Shown here: positions 11,991 through 24,100 of the stretch, in pieces
How positions within the stretch are numbered: the first letter of the stretch is position 1
How the letters are laid out: the number at the start of each line of letters is the position of its first letter
Source of the DNA: Trichuris trichiura
Lineage: Eukaryota; Nematoda; Enoplea; Trichinellida; Trichuridae
Assembly (NCBI GenBank): GCA_037903355.1
Contig: JBAJFE010000034.1
Span: 868,001-932,000 of the forward strand
DNA length: 64,000 bases
Reading direction: 5' to 3'
Notes under the pieces: generated by a model
The model's database searches: none
Told to the model about the DNA's origin: nothing
The model's input: the letters and a program-made list of their open reading frames with translations, nothing else
Translations under genes and position numbers: made by a program

Positions 11991-13798
11991 TAGAACTGAT
12001 GCCTAAAAATCTTCTTAGGAAGCAACCTGTAATATTCAATACCTACGCTAAGGAAGTTGAAAACTATAAACCCAGGAGCAACGATTTTTCGAATTTGACT
12101 TAGAAGCATTCAGGTTCTTGTCGTTCAATGGAAAATGTATAACTATACTTCATTCAGTTCTAGAAAGTAGTTAACGCGAACTTCATTAAAGGCAACGTGC
12201 TAGGAGACCGTATATATGAATGTACAGCTGTCTAGTTGATGTTCCATAACCGAATGCACAGTATAGCATGTATTGTCCGTTTTATTAACAAGATAAAAAA
12301 TTTACAAGCAGAGCTGATAAATACAAGTGTTAATATTTTTACAGCCAGCAAATAGTCGTCCTATCGCAAATTAGTTTCATACAGAAAAGTTTACGTGCGA
12401 CGTTTTCGAAGTGTTCGATCGAAAACGCGTAAAGCGTAAAAGAATTAAGGGGAAGTTATTAACAGTTGTAAGCATCTGGATGCCGAAGTATGAATAAACA
12501 GTTTACAACAATTGGAACCGTTAGAGAAAAGAAAACCTAGCAGACAGCAATGCGTTAAACAGCTCCTACTACACCTTGTTTAATATCCCCAAACTAAAAC
12601 CAACAGTGCTGTCTTTAAAAGATAACACACTTCCAACTGTTTTTCGCTTAAGTTGAGTTCACTGTTTATCACGATGCCAAAACTACGGTTGGATGAAGCT
12701 CCAACCAGCTATTTTTTTCTCTATCCAATTCTTGTCTAGTATATCCGCGCGGAAAAAAACCTATTCAGTTCACAAAGCTACTTCTGCTTAACCTTCTAAT
12801 ATAGGGACGCGTAAGACTAACCTGTACACCATTAAATAAAAGCGTTTTGGCAAAGCATCATTCTATTGCAGAAATGAAGTTATCCTGCCATACACTAAAA
12901 TTAACAGCTCAAAATGGATGTTAATCGACTTATTTGTTCACTGCTTTCATTTTTAAACATCTTGGAAACAACTTACACGTTAACAGCGAAACTTATAAAT
13001 GCGGCGTGAATGGCTGAACTTTGAGCAAAGCTGAGAACATTTTTTTCTGCTATATAAACAGTTATTTCACTACCATCTTTAACTGCTGTGAAAATCAAAT
13101 TTGGAGCTTTTAGGCCTCGCATGACCCATCATCAGTGAAAACTTGGTCGTTCGCCGGGTTGGGTGTTTTTCTTTCCAAATTCCTTTACTCGGCCAACTTT
13201 GGCTGGGATCTGAGCTGTCAAAACTACCTTGAACCCTCGAGCGTCAGTTCCACCTCTTAAGTCGGGCGGTAGAGCAAATACTCAACTGGCCAACAACACC
13301 AGTGGCATAACAACAAATAGGCGACAACATGAAAACAAAAATGATACCAGTCAGTTTCAAACACTGTTCTCTTGAAATTAAGCTTCAATCTTCGAACATT
13401 CAAATTCGCTTTCTTCCTATAGAAAGTGCTTCGCATGTACCTCAATGGTATAATAATTCAACTTTCGTAACGGGTTACTCAGGAAATTTCTTTTCTTTTA
13501 TGTGATAAACGGGCTGTGCCGCAGAAAGGGAAAAAAATTTTAAAGGAAACCCATTACAAAAGTGAGAATGATTGAAAAGCGTAAACTATAATGTTAGGAA
13601 TTTCAGCAACGCGTTGTGGGCACTTTATTTCTGCAGACGTTGGTTATCTATTAAGACTTCCGCAATAGGAGGTCCCAACACTGTGCATAATTACGACACA
13701 TTTATTAGTATCGTGTACAGCTTAATCACTGTATGACCCGTTCACTTTAAACAGGTATGAGTCCAAATCTTTTAAGTGTAATCTCAACTCACCTTTAG
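11991..13798. other. No gene recognised
   Basis: AT-rich, no supported exon. Holds the decayed motif at 13101-13140. Confidence 0.5.
13101..13140 (-). ncRNA. Decayed hammerhead-like motif
   Basis: On the minus strand CTGATGA is intact (complement of 13129-13135), with a GGGTC/GGCCT remnant of stem II and AAAAGCTCC in place of GAAAGCTCC. Stem I no longer pairs. A solo relic of the family. Confidence 0.5.
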
Positions 13799-14215
13799 TG
13801 GAAAATGGACCTAAACGCTGAAGATGGGCTGAGATTACACATAAAAGCTCAGGGCGCATACTTACTTAACATGAATGGGTCATTCTATAATCAAACTGTA
13901 TACGATGAAAATTTAAAAATCTTTTACGAAGAACTAAGTATTCAAAAAATTTGTTACTGCCAGGCTTACTATGCTGTGTACAAAGCGGCTGCTCACAGAA
14001 TCAGTGCCCGGGCATTTCTACGCTCAAATAATCTGCCTATCAAACGTATTTTTCTGGATTGCCCTCTCAGTCTTAATGCCCGATCTATAAAAGTTGTTGC
14101 GAAAAATGGCTTGAAGAAAGTTTTGTTTTCTTCTAATGTAAATATGTCCGCGATTCTGCCGGTAACAATTACGTATACAGGAGTACACAGTCAGCATAAA
14201 GGCAGTTGCTATTAA
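13799..14215 (+). CDS. Possible exon, function unknown
   Basis: Open frame of about 139 codons from a TTTAG acceptor to a stop at 14215; the true 3' boundary may be an internal donor. Phase 0 at the start fits the exon ending at 11637. No domain recognised, and the reverse strand is also partly open, so this is weak. Confidence 0.2.
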   Translation, partial: WKMDLNAEDGLRLHIKAQGAYLLNMNGSFYNQTVYDENLKIFYEELSIQKICYCQAYYAVYKAAAHRISARAFLRSNNLPIKRIFLDCPLSLNARSIKVVAKNGLKKVLFSSNVNMSAILPVTITYTGVHSQHKGSCY

Positions 14216-14512
14216 AAAATTTGTCTCCATACACTTTGAAAAGCCTGTTTCCGATTATCTAGTCCTTTAGTTAAAATAGCTAATAGCACATATACAATGC
14301 TTAACGCTAACTGTGCGTTTTTAAAAATGGTACATAAAGCCACAAGGTTAAAAAAAGGGTTGTTTCTGTGAAACATGAAAACGTACGCACTGACAACGGT
14401 ATCTTAAGCACCTAATCTGACATGTACAAATACCCTGAATAGCAAGTGGAACCGCTGTAACGTAGTTCGAGTTGACTGTATGACTATGTACTGACAAATA
14501 CGATCATAAAAA

Positions 14513-14571
14513 TAACAACGGTAGCATTACCGCTTAGACCATCGGCCTAAGCGGCAATGCTACTGTTGTTA
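14513..14571. repeat. Short inverted repeat
   Basis: AACAACGGTAGCATTACCGC and its near-exact inverse flank GACCATCGGCC. It sits immediately before a solo ribozyme-bearing arm and may be part of the same insertion. Confidence 0.7.
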
Positions 14572-14603
14572 CTTCGTGATCAGTCACAGGCCTGCGCCAT
14601 AAC

Positions 14604-14644
14604 ATCGCTGAAGACGGAAACAGACAGCTTCCGAAAGCTTTGAT
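14604..14644 (+). ncRNA. Hammerhead-ribozyme-like motif (solo arm)
   Basis: Stem I ATCG (14604-14607) pairs with TGAT (14641-14644), with one G-T wobble. CTGAAGA, C, stem II GGAA/TTCC, GAAA, AGCT and T17 are all in place. Both stems differ in sequence from other copies yet still pair, which is strong covariation evidence. The box AATGGGGAATAAACC follows 20 bp later. Confidence 0.65.
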
Positions 14645-15230
14645 TCATTTCTGTTACGCTCAATGGGGAATAAACCCTTTTCCAACCTTCTTCATCAATT
14701 ACGACGAACCGTTATGAAAAAAACATACATCTTTAAAGATTTTCTCAGCAGTACTGTTCTACTCTAAGCTATGCTTAAGTCAAAACGTAAGCATTATGTA
14801 CGCACCGTGGAACTGCATCCTGTCTGGTCGAGAGCTGGCAGACGAAGCGGAGGGCCGAGACGACATCGAACATGAACATCACGAAAAGTCGACCTTACGA
14901 CGGTTGTTAAATGAACAAGGATCAAAATCCTGGCTAGCGAAAAAACCCAGACGATTTAAATCTTGACTTGTCCTCCTGTCCAAAATCGTGGCTTAAGTTC
15001 TCAAAGTGATTTCACATCGCAACTTTTACTCATTAACAACTAGGCTTCTGCCTAGGCTTAGGTAGTATTACAAGGAATCGATTGTCGTAGTCACTCCGAT
15101 TTCATTTTTCGGGATTCTGACTGTCACAGGTTTGCCTCAGACCCACCTAAACCAAATCTGAATGCTTAGATAAGTTACGTCGTTATGTTAAAGCGAAGTT
15201 TCTTCATATAGGCGGAATTACAAGTCTTAG

Positions 15231-15454
15231 GTTAAACTATCAAAGACTAAAACTTGTACTGCTTAAGAATGACCAAGTGATATTTAAAAATATGGCCCTC
15301 AGTCAGTACCTTGGACAGTTGACTTTGTTTGTCCATCGTATTGGTAATCTGGACTACTCCACAACCTCATGGGCGAATTGCAACCCTTCGTGTTCCACAG
15401 AAGGCCAATGTGCGCGGGACAGTAGCATCAACTATATGACAACTGAAAGACCAG
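15231..15454 (+). CDS. Exon of an unknown gene
   Basis: Runs from a CTTAG acceptor to a good donor (CCAG/GTATCA) in phase 1. It encodes LNYQRLKLVLLKNDQ and onward, including ALSQYLGQLTLFVHRIG and a small Cys-containing stretch. The donor phase fits the acceptor at 15572 exactly, supporting a real two-exon unit. The start of the gene is not certain. Confidence 0.35.
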
Positions 15455-15571
15455 GTATCAATTGGCTTTTTAACTGACTTTGTCAATTTCAAAGTCAATT
15501 CTTTGACTCATACGCTCTTCTGATATCTGCTTAGGTGACGCTGGGAATACTAACAAAAAATTTCATTGCAG

Positions 15572-15897
15572 ATTATTGGCTTGATGAAGTTTTGGTTAAC
15601 AACTTGGAAGTGAAGTACGCAGAACGTGAACAACAAAAACAAACAGAAAACACAACTTTTGTAGTAAAAGAGAACTGTGCAGAAAACCTTTCAAACTCGT
15701 TGGAAGTTTCCCCTGATTATTTTATGTCAAATACGGTGTTCGAAAGCATGGCTAAAAAGTTAGCCTGGGACTTTGACGACAATTTTAGAATCGAAGGTTC
15801 GGACATAATTAAACTGCTGCCTTGCGAGCAGGCAGCGTTTTGTGACGCCTTGCTAGATGACAGCTCTAACAAGGATACACGTTATTGCCCCACGTAA
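15572..15897 (+). CDS. Terminal exon of an unknown gene
   Basis: After the acceptor TTTCATTGCAG the frame continues in phase with 15454 as DYWLDEVLVNNLEVKYAERE. About 108 codons follow, ending TAA at 15895-15897. The C-terminal part is acidic (SPDYFMSNTVFESMAKKLAW, then a DDNFRIEGSD patch), soluble and possibly partly helical. AATAAA lies directly after the stop. I do not recognise the family. Confidence 0.4.
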
Positions 15898-16826
15898 AAT
15901 AAACTCGCATCTATTCGAAGGTGTGTTTTCTGAGATGTAAAGGACAATTTCTACTCTCCTCAGCGTGGAAGAACTTACTCAAAAAGTTTAGAACTTGACA
16001 TAACTTGATTGAACTGAGGTTTCTATATTCAAAATTCTAACTGTTTTGACTGACAAAGACTTTCAATGAATTGCTTTACTGAAACAAGTTATGCTATCCA
16101 TCTTTTAAGTTGCTTTCATAGAGTGACAGACTGACATTATTCAATAAACCTTCCAACACTGAGAACAGAAATCACGTAGTTGACTTCAACCACATCGCTA
16201 CGAGCCAACGTTTCACCTTTACAAGGTCTACAAAATGTTGGGAAAAGATCAAGCCGATATAAAGTTGCGAAGCTTCCTACTGGCATCCGCTGACTTCATA
16301 AATTTTACGATGGAATCATACGACCTTTCAAGTAACCATGGACTACAACTGGAACAGTTTAATCAACTATCAATTGCTGTTACGGCGAGAAATAGGGATA
16401 GTAGGGACTATTTGGAAAATCTCTAATAGAACTAAAAAAGATATAGAGGAAACGAATAATCTCAGCCCTTTCCATACTTACTTATTTACTTTTAATTAGG
16501 GTGTGGTGTGCCAACGTTCTGCAATACTGCTTTGCATCAGAAAATGTAACGTTTAGAGCTCATGTCAAAAAGGAAAGTTTTAATCAATTGTTCCATCTGC
16601 TTTGTGTCTGCGCAGTAACCCTTTCCAATCCCCTACAATGCACCATTAGTCACTAGCAACGTTAGATGTGGTTACTTACTGAAAAGCTGCACCGTCAACC
16701 ACATTGTTTTCTATTCGCTGATCAATAGCGGCAACAAGAAAACCCTTGGAGGTTTATGACGTAAATTTAGGAATGCTAAGTACGTAAATATGCAAGTTTA
16801 ATCATTCGACAATAGAATGAAGTTAC

Positions 16827-17201
16827 CTCGTAGTGTACGCCCAAAGATCCATCAGGCCACAATTCAGAAAGAGAATCCCCAATCGCTGAAGTGGTTGCAT
16901 TGTTTCCAAGAGCCAAGGCAGCATCGCTTTCAATGGAACTTTTTAGCTCAGGCTGCTTACGTGAAACTTGGTCATTATTAAGCTTAACAATCAAGAACAT
17001 GAGTATTAGAAAAACGAAAATCAGGTTACGAAATTGAAACATACGCACCCTGCCCTCCAGTGCGCTGACCATAGCACTTATATTATCTATTTTAACGGAT
17101 AAAGCAGCTAGTCTGTATGCCATAGGTTCTGTTAATGAGTTCAACTCATCCACAATATGCTGCACCAGGAAGTTCACAGTACCGAAAAATTCGTCGTACT
17201 T
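16827..17201 (-). CDS. WASHC3/CCDC53-like coiled-coil protein, two exons (tentative)
   Basis: Exon 17049-17201 encodes KYDEFFGTVNFLVQHIVDEL followed by RLAALSVKIDNISAMVSALEGR. A 96 bp intron follows (AGG/GTGCGT to AAGCAG), then exon 16827-16952 encoding PELKSSIESDAALALGNN to the donor GAG/GTAACT. Both junctions are phase 0. The pattern TV-FL, then LN, then RLAALSVKI, then a leucine/valine heptad matches WASHC3, and more weakly its relative BRK1. WASHC3 is a small trimeric coiled-coil subunit of the WASH complex, which activates Arp2/3 on endosomes. Without splicing, the intron would read as a hydrophobic segment, which would be misleading. First and last exons were not located. Confidence 0.4.
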
Positions 17202-17204
17202 CTA

Positions 17205-20200
17205 AAGTTTAGCACTACGTGTCAGCTAACGAATACTAGAATTTTATTCGATACCTAACCTGGTTTCCAGACCTATCTTTCCTGGAACTTGACTGCATAT
17301 TCCTTAAAAAAGGATATCGTCCGAGTTGCATCGAAACTGCGATTAGTAGCAGGGATGTTTATGATAGTGATGATAGCATGGTCAATCTTGTTTATAGTCT
17401 TGTCAGTGCTAGCAAAGGTTTAAAAGAAGACAGGCTTAATAGCAAAGACTAATGTGCTGATGCGTTTTGTGGAAACGACCCGCTTCAGTGAAAAACCTTT
17501 GGACAAATAACGCAACTTTCGGGATCAAAACATCTATAGTTCGGAACTGACTCGGCAGGTTAGCCACCGTATAACATTAATTCACATAAAGATTCACGCA
17601 CCCGTAGAAAATGGATATGTTCTTAAGCACTGACGGTGCAGAAAGAAACTCTAAATTGCTAAACGTAGCTTCAGAAGCTTAGAGTAGAAACCTGGTAATA
17701 CTACTATCAAATCAACGCGCAAAGCCTACGTTAGGCGGGATATTAATAACTCTTGAAATAAGGTCAGAGAATAAAATGCCGAAGGCTTAGTCCAAACTTT
17801 GCAGTGACCATGAATCACGTAACCAGTTACAGATTCAAGAAATCTTTAAATCAATTACCTATATTATTAGTAGACGCAAAACCATATGTGTTTTTAAACC
17901 GTACTAGTCGGTAAATGAAGTTTGCACATTCGACCAACTACCATGATCAAATCGAGCCTTCTCCAAAAGTTCCGCAAATAAAATATGCAAACTGCGGAAA
18001 TGAAGCTACAGGACATGAAATGACGCTCAGGATATTTAAAATGTTAGAAAACCGATGTGCTTCAAAAGGTTTTCCAGGCCAAATAGGGAGTTCATGATTG
18101 AAAGCAGCAGAAGCTTTGTGCTATGCAGTTTATTGCTCGCTTCAGAATGCAAAGGACGAACTACCCCTCTTGATTTAGTCCAATACTTCCGTTCTGGAGC
18201 AGAAGCTTAGGAAGAGCATAATGTACTGCTTTTTTTGCATTACTTTTTTGACGCAGCGCATTGTGTACTCATAAGCATTCTGTAAAAAGACTTTTCAGCT
18301 TTAAACTTATCCCGATCCCGTCTTTAGTGATGCTGGTAATCCCCATTGGTATGAGCGATTAAAAGGGGGCTACGTTGGTTCATTGGCTCTTTCAATAAGC
18401 TACAAATAGCCGTGCACTTATCTGGAAAGTTTAAGATTTGAAGCCTTTATGGACTTTAGAGCACTTAGGGACGTGCAGTGCTATGTGCTGGAAATCAGGC
18501 TGGAATCTAAGGCCAAAATTCGATTATTCATTATATACGTTTTCCAAGAAATGTGAAGTTAATTTTATAAAATGTTTAGTAATTAGGAAGCGAATACTGC
18601 AGGTACATTAAGACATTCTACTAAGTGGCGATTTTAAATATATTCCCCACTGTTGTCCGTTTAACAGCCAGCTGCGTCTTAGGAGTCTCTCTTAGCTTCT
18701 ACAGGCTCATATGCCTTGAAATGTCGTAAGAGGTCAAGTGCAGAATTTTCAAGTTGTCACCCTTTACCAACGCTTGTGAAAATTACATATTGTTGGAATA
18801 TTTCGGACTTTAAAACTCCTTGTGAAGAAATGTTTAATTTTGTTTACAGTTGTACAGAGTACCGTTGCTCCAGACGAAGTAAAGCTTCTGCATGCTTTTA
18901 CGAAAAGCTAATTTTTCAACAGCGAATTGCATAATAAAAGTAAAAATAGTTCGACCAGTTTTTTGCTGCAAATGAAATTACTGGTGTGTTCAGGTTGAAC
19001 TTGGTAATCTGTTGTTATTACTGTAATCTTATTATAGTCAAGTTTCGTTAATGTTGATGAGGTATGTCTTTTTCTTTTAAAAAGTTCATATGCTCTTTAA
19101 TGGCTGTTTTTCTTTCACCTGTGTGCAAGCGTAATTTTCCAGTTAACCGTTAGACTATTCGTAAGAGAGTCTTAACAAGGCTAACTAAATTATTGAAAGG
19201 AGGATTAATCGCATGAAATGGGTCGGAAAAGATAGTAACGTTCATCTTTGGTAAAATTTGAAAACAATTTTACTCTCCTAAGTGTGTACGAAACATGTTG
19301 CTTTTCAGGTGTTTGTCCTCGTTCAACTTTTCTAGTTGTCAAATATTTTCTTAGTAAACTCAGCTTTCCGGAAAGTCTTTTTTGCTTGTAAAGTCGCAAT
19401 GCGGTTAGAGAAGCGTTTTAACCCCCGCCAGCTTATAAGGCTCTTTGACTGAAAAGTATTGCTTAAGCTAAGTTTCTATAGATGAGACAGATAATCATAA
19501 GGATAATTGTTCAGTAATTTAGCTTGTCGTACTACGAACGTAAATCATAATTTATTACTGGAAACGTTTTCTGTTCAAACTTTTTATTCTGAACTCTGGA
19601 GCTTTCAGGACCAGCTTTGTATTGTTTTCAGTGTCTGTTCTAATAGGACATGGGGAAGGTCAGCATGGGAAAGCGTTTTTTGTTGAAGGTCAAAACACGT
19701 TGACTATGTTAAACTCGTGTTGTTTTTGCTAAGTAAATCGGAGCCTTCGAGATGCTTCTCATCTCGTCAGTTCCGAACTAGCAACAATAAAATAAGACTA
19801 ACATGTTTGGAATATGAAAACCTATATATCCATTTAGTAAAGGTCCCATGCTTCGTTATGTTCTGCTAAAGCTCTATTACATTTACGGAATGAACCCCTT
19901 GTTAATAGAGGTACACTTTCATTAACGCATTAGAGGCTTTCGGGGGTTCTGCGTGTCCCTTCATTAGTGGATTAAGTGACTTTGGGAAGGTGTGAGTGGG
20001 ATAATATACAGGATTTCTTTTTCCAGTATTGCTGGGAAAAATCTGTGTTCCCCATAGAAAGATTTATCCAAGTTTCGCTTACTTCTAGCCTGTTATCTCG
20101 TCTGTTGGGGGAGTAACGTGGAATGCATTAATAAAAAGTCTTTGTTCTTTATCAAGTAAAATTAATTTCTCCCAACGGAACTTCCTAGCTTATAGCCGAC

Positions 20201-20819
20201 TGGAATGCTGTGATGTATCGCTGCGTATCTTACAACGGTGAAAACTTTTTGTGCTTCTACTATGATAGCGATTAGACTGAATAATTTTTAACGGTCCCAA
20301 TGTAATTTGTTCACATCTATCCTATCTATGAGTCGCTTTACCTGCTAAAACATTTCTTCTGGATGAATCCATGAATTAAAGGTTTGCATCAGTAGAAGGC
20401 AGAGTAGTCAAATTAATTTCGTAGACCGAAGGAACCAGTCGGGCAGAACGTTGAAACCTGTCATTCATAATCCTTTATCTTCATATGGTGATTTATTGAA
20501 GCATTCTGAAGTCAAATGTCTCTACTAACCTTTCGATCTTTTTTCTAAACAAAAGCTAGAAGCCTGTCGACTTCGCATCTGAAAGTCGTCAAGTGGTTCG
20601 CTTTACAAAGTATGTACACATTTATTGGTATTTGTGAACTAACCCTCTGCGCTGAGTGTCTTTATTGTTTCTTAATTCCGGGTGAAAGTATTCTGTGTCA
20701 AATATCCGAATGCAACGCTACATTTTCGGGAAAAATGGTTCAGTTCAACATGTCCACGAGGCAGGTTGTCTAGTCGCAATTAGTCTTCAGAGACAGACCT
20801 TTAGGTCCCATTGGGAAGT
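17205..20819. other. No gene recognised
   Basis: Short frames only. Contains a decayed hammerhead-like relic near 19932-19975 and a weaker one near 18297-18345 (minus strand, TAAAGACGGGATC). Confidence 0.5.
19932..19975 (-). ncRNA. Decayed hammerhead-like motif (candidate)
   Basis: On the minus strand: CTAATGA (one change from CTGATGA), GGG...CCC hairpin, then GAAAGCC. The cleavage-side T is changed to C. Probable relic. Confidence 0.3.
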
Positions 20820-20898
20820 TCAGAATACAAAAAATTTTTTTTGCGGCTTTGCTACCCGTTCGTTAGTTAAAAAACGTTTATTTCCAAACGTTTAACCC

Positions 20899-20937
20899 GC
20901 GGAGCTTTCGGGCCACACCGGGGCCCGTCATCAGCGC
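20899..20937 (-). ncRNA. Hammerhead-ribozyme-like motif (left arm)
   Basis: Minus strand: stem I GCG, CTGATGA, C, stem II GGGCC/GGCCC, GAAA, AGCT, C17, stem I partner CGC. Full core. Confidence 0.7.
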
Positions 20938-21022
20938 TAAGTGCGCCGCCCATCGGGTCAGTCATTATGTTAGCAAGCCGCTCCGTCCTACCGACCGTGG
21001 CGGGAACCTCAGCCGTCACTTA

Positions 21023-21061
21023 GCGCTGATGACGGGCCCCGGTGTGGCCCGAAAGCTCCGC
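21023..21061 (+). ncRNA. Hammerhead-ribozyme-like motif (right arm)
   Basis: Stem I GCG (21023-21025) with CGC (21059-21061); CTGATGA 21026-21032; stem II GGGCC (21034-21038) with GGCCC (21046-21050); GAAA 21051-21054; AGCT; C17 at 21058. Full core. Confidence 0.7.
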
Positions 21062-21141
21062 GGGTTAAACGTTTGGAAATAAACGTTTTTTAACTAACGA
21101 ACGGGTAGCAAAGCCGCAAAAAAAAATTTTTGTATTCTGAA

Positions 21142-24100
21142 TAACGCACCCGTTAGAAAGGAGAGAAGAGAAGAAAAAAGAAAAATGAAGAATCAATTGG
21201 GAGGTTATGTTATTGACTTTTAATTTAACGGTGCCAAACGGCGTCAGAACGTAAAAAGTGCCATCCAGCAAAGCCACTCGAGGCTCTATAACAACAGATT
21301 TGTTCCCACCATTGAATAAGTAATTTTTTAAAACTGCTGCTTAAAACTTCATAGTTTACGTATGAGTAATTGCTTCTTTAGTGATATTGAAAATATCGTT
21401 TTGCTTAACGGGTACAAGGTTTGCCATTATGCGTAGAATAACAACGCGCTCAATTCTTATGAAGATTTTCGACCTGTTACATAAACTCGCTATGCGTCCG
21501 ACTGTGCTGACTTCCAGTATGCTGTTGTTTGCCAACCCCACAGGGAAATTGATTATTAGAGAATCAGAGAAAGGAGGTCTCCCGTCTTCTTCTCTTTTCC
21601 ATTTTGAGGATCACTAGATTTGGGAAGAGCTTGAAAAACAGAAGAATAGCTTCCGTTTGGCTTTTACAATAGCTGAGAAAACGTTGTGTAAATGTCCCTT
21701 GAACAGGCGTGCTGCTATGTCAATGTCAACGTTGATTGACAACGGGAACGACTCTTTTTTTACAGACCTTCCATGACGACAACCGCGCGAATAGGTAAGA
21801 ATTGCCTTATCAAAACGACGTAGCTCTATCGATCAAAATTCCCTTGAGGGTTGAAGAAACTTCCATCAATTTTGCGGAAGGAAGAAATTTTTGGAGTGTG
21901 GTATAGATTCACGTCTTAAACATTATATGCGTGTTAAAAGGATCGAACGTTCCCATATTCAATCCATATACGGCGTTTGTGCTCAAATTTTGTCTGCTGC
22001 TTTCTCTTGTTAAAGTGGATGGATGATCACTCATTAGAGAAAGTAACAGAGAGCAGTTGCTTATATTCTTAGCTTTTGGAACTACCTTGTCCCCTCTTCA
22101 GTGGTAAGAATGTAGGAACGGTTTATTCCATCACATGGCTATTTATAGACTGTTTTCTGTCATACGTCATCATCCGTTCCTTTGCAAGGCACTTGTTTAG
22201 TCTGAATTTCAAAAAACAGCAAACAAAAAATCAGGAAATGGAACCCGTGCTCAAGAGTCATCTCCGTCTAAGTCAGCTACGATTGCATGATCAGGACAGC
22301 ACTGTTTGCTCATTAAGGCCAAAGGTGCTTTTCCACGCAAGATGCAGCCTCAGAGACGTGATATCTCGTAATAAGACGATTTTTTATTATTGATGTTTTC
22401 ATGGGTTTTCTGGACATAGTAGGAAATAAATGCCGCATTAACGTATGGATGGACGTTAATTAGGAAATAATCTGAGAACGACCCTGAGTCATCGTAACTT
22501 TTGGAACTTTCATGCTCCATCATCGGCAAGGTGGAAGCCCCCCCTCTCTCTCTTCGAGACTGGTTCCAAAAAGGTGCAAAAATGATTGAAAGTAGTAAGC
22601 AATTTATCTGTCCAAATGGAACAGACAGATTCTGTCTTCATAAAAATAGTACATAGAAAATTAAAAGTTTTGAATCCTATTATAAGATGAGTAACGCCAT
22701 GGCATTACTTTTGTGATAAACTGGTTTACTTTATTTAAGGGCTGTGCGGCAGCCTCGGTTGTCTGCAAACCCTGAAACTTACTATGAAAAGTAAAATGTT
22801 TGTCTCGTTCCTAGTGTTCTGTTGTGTACTTGTTGTCCTGATACTTACACATGTCATTTGAGCAGTGTGCGTTTAATAACGCACTTCTGCAAAACCGCGG
22901 TTTCTTTGACGACTGGCGAGTTTGAATAAATGAAATGTTTGTTTCTGTAACTTTCAGCGTTTCCGACATCCCGTCTTACTAAACCATTTCGAAAATCTGA
23001 GCGTAGGAGGTCTCAAAAGTGGCGAAAACCAATTTATTCCGTGAACAATCGTTGCTCGCATAAACGGGCGGAATGTAGGCTATATTTTATGCGTAAGAAT
23101 CGGCTACTTTAGTTTGTGGATAATTCCCTGCGTGGCAACACGGTTTTGACGTTCTCCTGCTTTGTTCCTACACAAACCACAAATGAATGAACTTATCAAT
23201 AGTAATTGATTACTTCAACTCACTGATGCCGCAGGGCTGCTTTTTTTATATTTTGAGAATGTGTGCGACCGTAAGGCTTAACATTTTTTATTAGCTTATG
23301 TTGTTACGTTTATGCTTCAAAGAACCATTGTTGTTCTAGTAAAATTTAAACCATAGAGGTTGTACAGACTAATCGCCTAGCCTTGTAATCATATTTACGT
23401 AGGATCTTTGAGTCGCATATCGTCTTCAGCATAGCATGCTGCTAAGGGGCACTTAAAAGTATTCACGCATTTCGTTCAATCCTCAGCTATTCCAAGAAAA
23501 GTTTCGGTCTAAGAATGGTTAGCTCTTTTGTTCGTCAAAATTATTGTATCTGCTCATGTTTAAATCTTGAATTGAAAAACTTGTGATTTTCAAACTCCAG
23601 GACAATCAAAATGTTGAATGAGCAGAATCCCTGAAGTTTGCTCGCCGTGTTATACTTACGAGTATGGCAAGTGAATTCATCAGTGTCAAGTATCATCTTT
23701 CGTTGGCTAAGAATATTACGTGGGTGTTCAACTTTTTTAAATAAACCAAGCTACTAGCTAGGGGGCGCTGGAAAAACTGCTTGCCCAAAAAGGCAGTATT
23801 GGCGAGGAAGCCTATAGGGAAAGACTGACGTGGGCTATTGTAATTGCCGATACGTTTCACGGCTGATTTCTGATTTCACTTTGTCATCCGTGGCAGTATT
23901 CACTTTGTCACTTACAGATTTGTCTCGTATAATTGTACTCCGGTCGACGAAACTGAAAATAAAGTGCTTTGTGTAGTGATGCTTCCTGTAGTTGTCTTAG
24001 CTGGAGAGTTGCTGAAAATACAGACTTCCGAGGCTTGACAGAAGCGTCCAGTTGGCATAGGGTTCACTGAAATTGCAAACAGGAGGTTCCATACAAGTTT

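Larger units (their letters stand above)
20820..21141. mobile_element. Foldback element with paired hammerhead-like motifs
   Basis: Arms of about 124 bp (20820-20943 and 21016-21141) are almost perfectly inverted around a 72 bp GC-rich centre. Both arms hold the full ribozyme core and the outer box AACGGGTAGC. The near identity of the arms marks this as the youngest copy in the window. The outermost 18 bp begins CAGAATACAAAAAATTTTTT. Confidence 0.85.

Noticed and set aside
13811..13855. CTGAAGATGGG ... AAAAGCTC on the plus strand
   Set aside because: No stem II pairing and no G before AAA; overlaps a candidate exon.
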